The notes beneath the pieces were generated by a model that saw nothing but the letters and a program-made list of their open reading frames with translations, did no database searches and was not told the origin of the DNA. A stretch of 63,173 nucleotides of DNA from Hydrogenispora ethanolica (lineage in GTDB: Bacteria > Bacillota > UBA4882 > UBA8346): NCBI RefSeq assembly GCF_004340685.1, contig NZ_SLUN01000036.1, forward strand, positions 1 to 63,173, written 5' to 3'. Of the stretch, positions 61,387 to 63,173 are shown piece after piece (the first letter of the stretch is position 1; each line of letters starts with the position of its first letter). Both the position numbers and the translations under genes were made by a program.

Positions 61387-62963
61387 GTAACCGTCAATCC
61401 AGGGGTCACACCCTCCAGGGCAAGAGATTTTCGACGCGCGCGCCGTTTGGAGCCTGGGTGAAAACTTTTGTGGTATTCAAAAGGCACAAGTCCATTTTCC
61501 TTGGCGGAAACAATGAGGCTGTAATAGACCGCACTAGCCCTCGCACCGTTGGGCGTGTTGGAAAACAGCCAGTTCTTACGGCCCATAACAAAGGGACGAA
61601 TCGAGTTTTCCGCGCGGTTGTTACTGATTTGAAGCCGTCCGTCCAGCAGGTACCGTTCAAGATATTCCCGCTGCGACGCCGCATAATACGCCGCCTTGCC
61701 CATAAGGGTTTTGGGCAAGACGCGGAGCGACCCAACCCACGTGTAAAATTCCTCAACCAGTGGCTTGCTTAACCGTTCGCGCTCTTTGAGACGTTCTTCA
61801 GGAGACAGCAAGGCGAACCGTTTCTCCAAATCAAACAGTTGATCACAATAGGCGACCCCTTTGGCGGCGTCGGACGAACCCCGTTTATCTTTCGGTAGTG
61901 TTTGCAGTATTTCGTCAAATTTCCGGCGCAGATGCGCCCAACAACCTACAACGGCAATCCCAGCGGGTAGCTTGTGGTAGCCTTCATAGCCGTCGGCATG
62001 GAGAAAACCGGAAAAATTTTTTAAAAATGTTTCCGGGTGGATATGTCTTCGGTCTGGCTGGTAGTCATACAGCACAATCTGGCGCTCCGCCACGCCGCTA
62101 GTACGGTAGAGCCACATGTAGCTCTTGCTCTGGGCAGGTTTGCCATCCTCATGCAGTACCTGAAGCTTGGTTTCGTCCGCATGAATGACTTGCTGCCCAC
62201 ATAATTGCCGCTTCATCTGTTTGTATATTGGCTCCAGCCAGTCCTCACAGGCTTTGATAAGCCAGTTGGACATGGTTTGGCGGGAAAGCAAAATGCCGTT
62301 TAGCGCCCATTCCTGTTCCTGACGGTACAACGGGCTACCCATCACAAATTTCTGGGTGGCGATGTGAGCGATCGATTCAGGTGAAGCGAACCCACCCTTG
62401 ATGACGGGTTCAGGCATATCCGCCTTGACAATCGGCACTCGCTCGGAGAAACCCTCACAGCGGCGGCAGGCATAGACGTGCCGCACATGACGGACAATAA
62501 CCGCCTGCGCCGGGATGATTTTAAGTTCTTCGCGGGTATCTTCGCCCATTTTATGCAGGGTGCAACCGCAGTCCGGACAGGCGCGTTTTTCTTCCGACAG
62601 TCCGTGTTCGATGATCTCGACCGGTAAATCCTCCGGCAGTTTGTCGGTGATTAGGCGGGTTTTCTTACGGTAATGCGCCCTAACCTCGGTGATTTCCGGC
62701 TCCGGTGCGGTCAAATTCGCAGACTGCTCCGCCTCGTTGAATAGGTAAAGCTGATCAAGATGGGTTTGTTCGCTTTTGGCGCCGAATTGTTGATGCTTTG
62801 CAAGGCGAAACTGTTCCATAAGCCACTGGACTTGATCCCGTAGCTGCTCGTTTTCCGCCTTTAATGCTTCATTGGTTTTGAGTAAATTTTCTATCGAAAT
62901 CTCTGGCGTTTCCATACGTTCATTATACCGGGAAACCCGCATGAAATCAACGAAATCAGGCAT
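61308..62963 (-). CDS. tnpC: IS66 transposase TnpC, frameshifted 3' end (551 codons read)
   Basis: N-terminal coiled coil (about 25-70), an IS66 zinc-binding domain (CPDCGCTL and CRRCE), then the DDE catalytic residues: Asp in HADETKLQV, Asp in LHADGYEGYHKL and Glu in NNRAENSIRPF. In the first copy the frame ends with NLLPWRV and TGA. Here TG is missing between 61471 and 61472 (TACCACAAAAG instead of TACCTGACAAAAG). The frame shifts and runs past the ancestral stop (61406-61408), across the IS tip into flanking DNA to 61308. The DDE core is untouched, so activity is uncertain. Confidence 0.8.
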   Translation of the reverse strand: MPDFVDFMRVSRYNERMETPEISIENLLKTNEALKAENEQLRDQVQWLMEQFRLAKHQQFGAKSEQTHLDQLYLFNEAEQSANLTAPEPEITEVRAHYRKKTRLITDKLPEDLPVEIIEHGLSEEKRACPDCGCTLHKMGEDTREELKIIPAQAVIVRHVRHVYACRRCEGFSERVPIVKADMPEPVIKGGFASPESIAHIATQKFVMGSPLYRQEQEWALNGILLSRQTMSNWLIKACEDWLEPIYKQMKRQLCGQQVIHADETKLQVLHEDGKPAQSKSYMWLYRTSGVAERQIVLYDYQPDRRHIHPETFLKNFSGFLHADGYEGYHKLPAGIAVVGCWAHLRRKFDEILQTLPKDKRGSSDAAKGVAYCDQLFDLEKRFALLSPEERLKERERLSKPLVEEFYTWVGSLRVLPKTLMGKAAYYAASQREYLERYLLDGRLQISNNRAENSIRPFVMGRKNWLFSNTPNGARASAVYYSLIVSAKENGLVPFEYHKSFHPGSKRRARRKSLALEGVTPGLTVTNNRDISAENNTSDCFRPPLPARPAT

Positions 62964-63173
62964 TTTACCCCTGATATGCTATGAAATTTTACGCTCGAAA
63001 AGCTCGCTGCGGCGTAGCTTTTTTTCCAGCTTTGCGCCGTCAATCAGGCAGGATAATTCAGCGCTGTTCAAGACCATGGTGGCCTCATTGTCTGATGCAG
63101 GCCAGCGGAAATGCCCGCGCTCCAGCCTCTTGAAATACAGCCAGAAGCCATCGCCGTCCCATTCCAGTATTTT
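61387..63173 (-). mobile_element. IS66-family insertion sequence, second copy (truncated by window edge)
   Basis: The tip is GTAACCGTCAATCC at 61387, identical to the tip of the first copy. It contains tnpC and the 3' part of tnpB in the usual IS66 order tnpB-tnpC. The other end and tnpA are beyond the window, so the target duplication cannot be checked. The two copies face each other across the window, which probably reflects repeats at the ends of an assembled contig. Confidence 0.85.
62979..63173 (-). CDS. tnpB: IS66 accessory protein TnpB, C-terminal part (partial)
   Basis: Reading the minus strand from the window edge in frame gives KILEWDGDGFWLYFKRLERG, followed by HFRWP and a C-terminal helix ending ELFERKIS and TAG at 62979. 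That is the signature of the IS66 Orf2 (TnpB) family. The N-terminal half lies beyond the window. tnpC starts 15 nt after its stop. Confidence 0.85.
   Translation of the reverse strand, partial: KILEWDGDGFWLYFKRLERGHFRWPASDNEATMVLNSAELSCLIDGAKLEKKLRRSELFERKIS

Noticed and set aside
1-63173. A 61-kb composite transposon bounded by the two IS66 copies
   Set aside because: The interior contains housekeeping genes (mutSL, valS, hfq), and the copies differ. Contig breaks at repeats explain the layout more simply.

Overview
The window reads as a chromosomal piece of an endospore-forming member of the Bacillota. Three proteins with repeated SPOCS/DUF3794 (spore-coat type) domains, a SleB/CwlJ-type cortex hydrolase with LysM, a free-standing GerE-like LuxR regulator, a 3D-domain protein, a T-box in front of valS and the mutS-mutL-miaA-hfq operon all point that way. 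A predicted outer-membrane beta-barrel (about 52.1-53.0 kb) suggests a diderm spore former, for example the Limnochordia/Hydrogenispora group. That placement is inference.

Layout. 1-202: 3' end of an IS66-family element. 0.3-5.9 kb (minus strand): a hypothetical protein, surE, a HEAT-repeat protein, a zinc-ribbon membrane protein, a methionine gamma-lyase-family enzyme, prephenate dehydratase and hfq. 5.9-11.3 kb: miaA, mutL and mutS, completing mutS-mutL-miaA-hfq with a terminator at the hfq stop. 11.7-13.3 kb: a phosphate transporter pair (PhoU-like plus Pit) behind a possible PhoP box. 13.8-16.8 kb: valS with its T-box leader. 16.8-24.2 kb: a membrane-anchored unknown, a Cof-type HAD phosphatase, an unknown 147-aa protein, a glycosyltransferase and two SPOCS-type proteins.

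24.4-44.9 kb is a large surface-glycan locus. It holds GT4, GT2, GT-D and five CgeB-like glycosyltransferases, two DegT-type aminotransferases, NeuC, a PglD/NeuD acetyltransferase, a GNAT, a CapE-like dehydratase, an RmlD-like reductase, a CapF-like cupin and an epimerase. It lies between SPOCS genes and close to the GerE-like regulator. I infer that it decorates the spore surface, in the way CgeB and GerE are linked in Bacillus. 45-49.7 kb: a large SPOCS protein with a lysine-rich N-terminus, a CAP protein, the GerE-like regulator and a thioesterase. 50-61 kb: a tandem-PilZ protein, two small membrane proteins (one of only 44 aa), the outer-membrane barrel, an acyltransferase, the cortex hydrolase, a thioredoxin-like protein, a preQ1-riboswitch-controlled yhhQ-queF operon, DegV and a PKD-repeat secreted protein. 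61.4 kb to the end: a second IS66 copy facing the first, whose tnpC carries a 2-nt deletion.

The most unusual signal is not a gene. At least four intergenic gaps (13.4, 26.2, 43.5 and 60.9 kb), with a weaker fifth at 51.8 kb, are filled by degenerate tandem arrays with a strict 21-bp period. Two arrays are AT-rich and share a 14-nt core. Two are GC-rich and built of units that can each form a small hairpin. The shared period, which is two turns of the DNA helix, despite different unit sequences suggests a family of chromosomal elements that I do not recognise from any described class.
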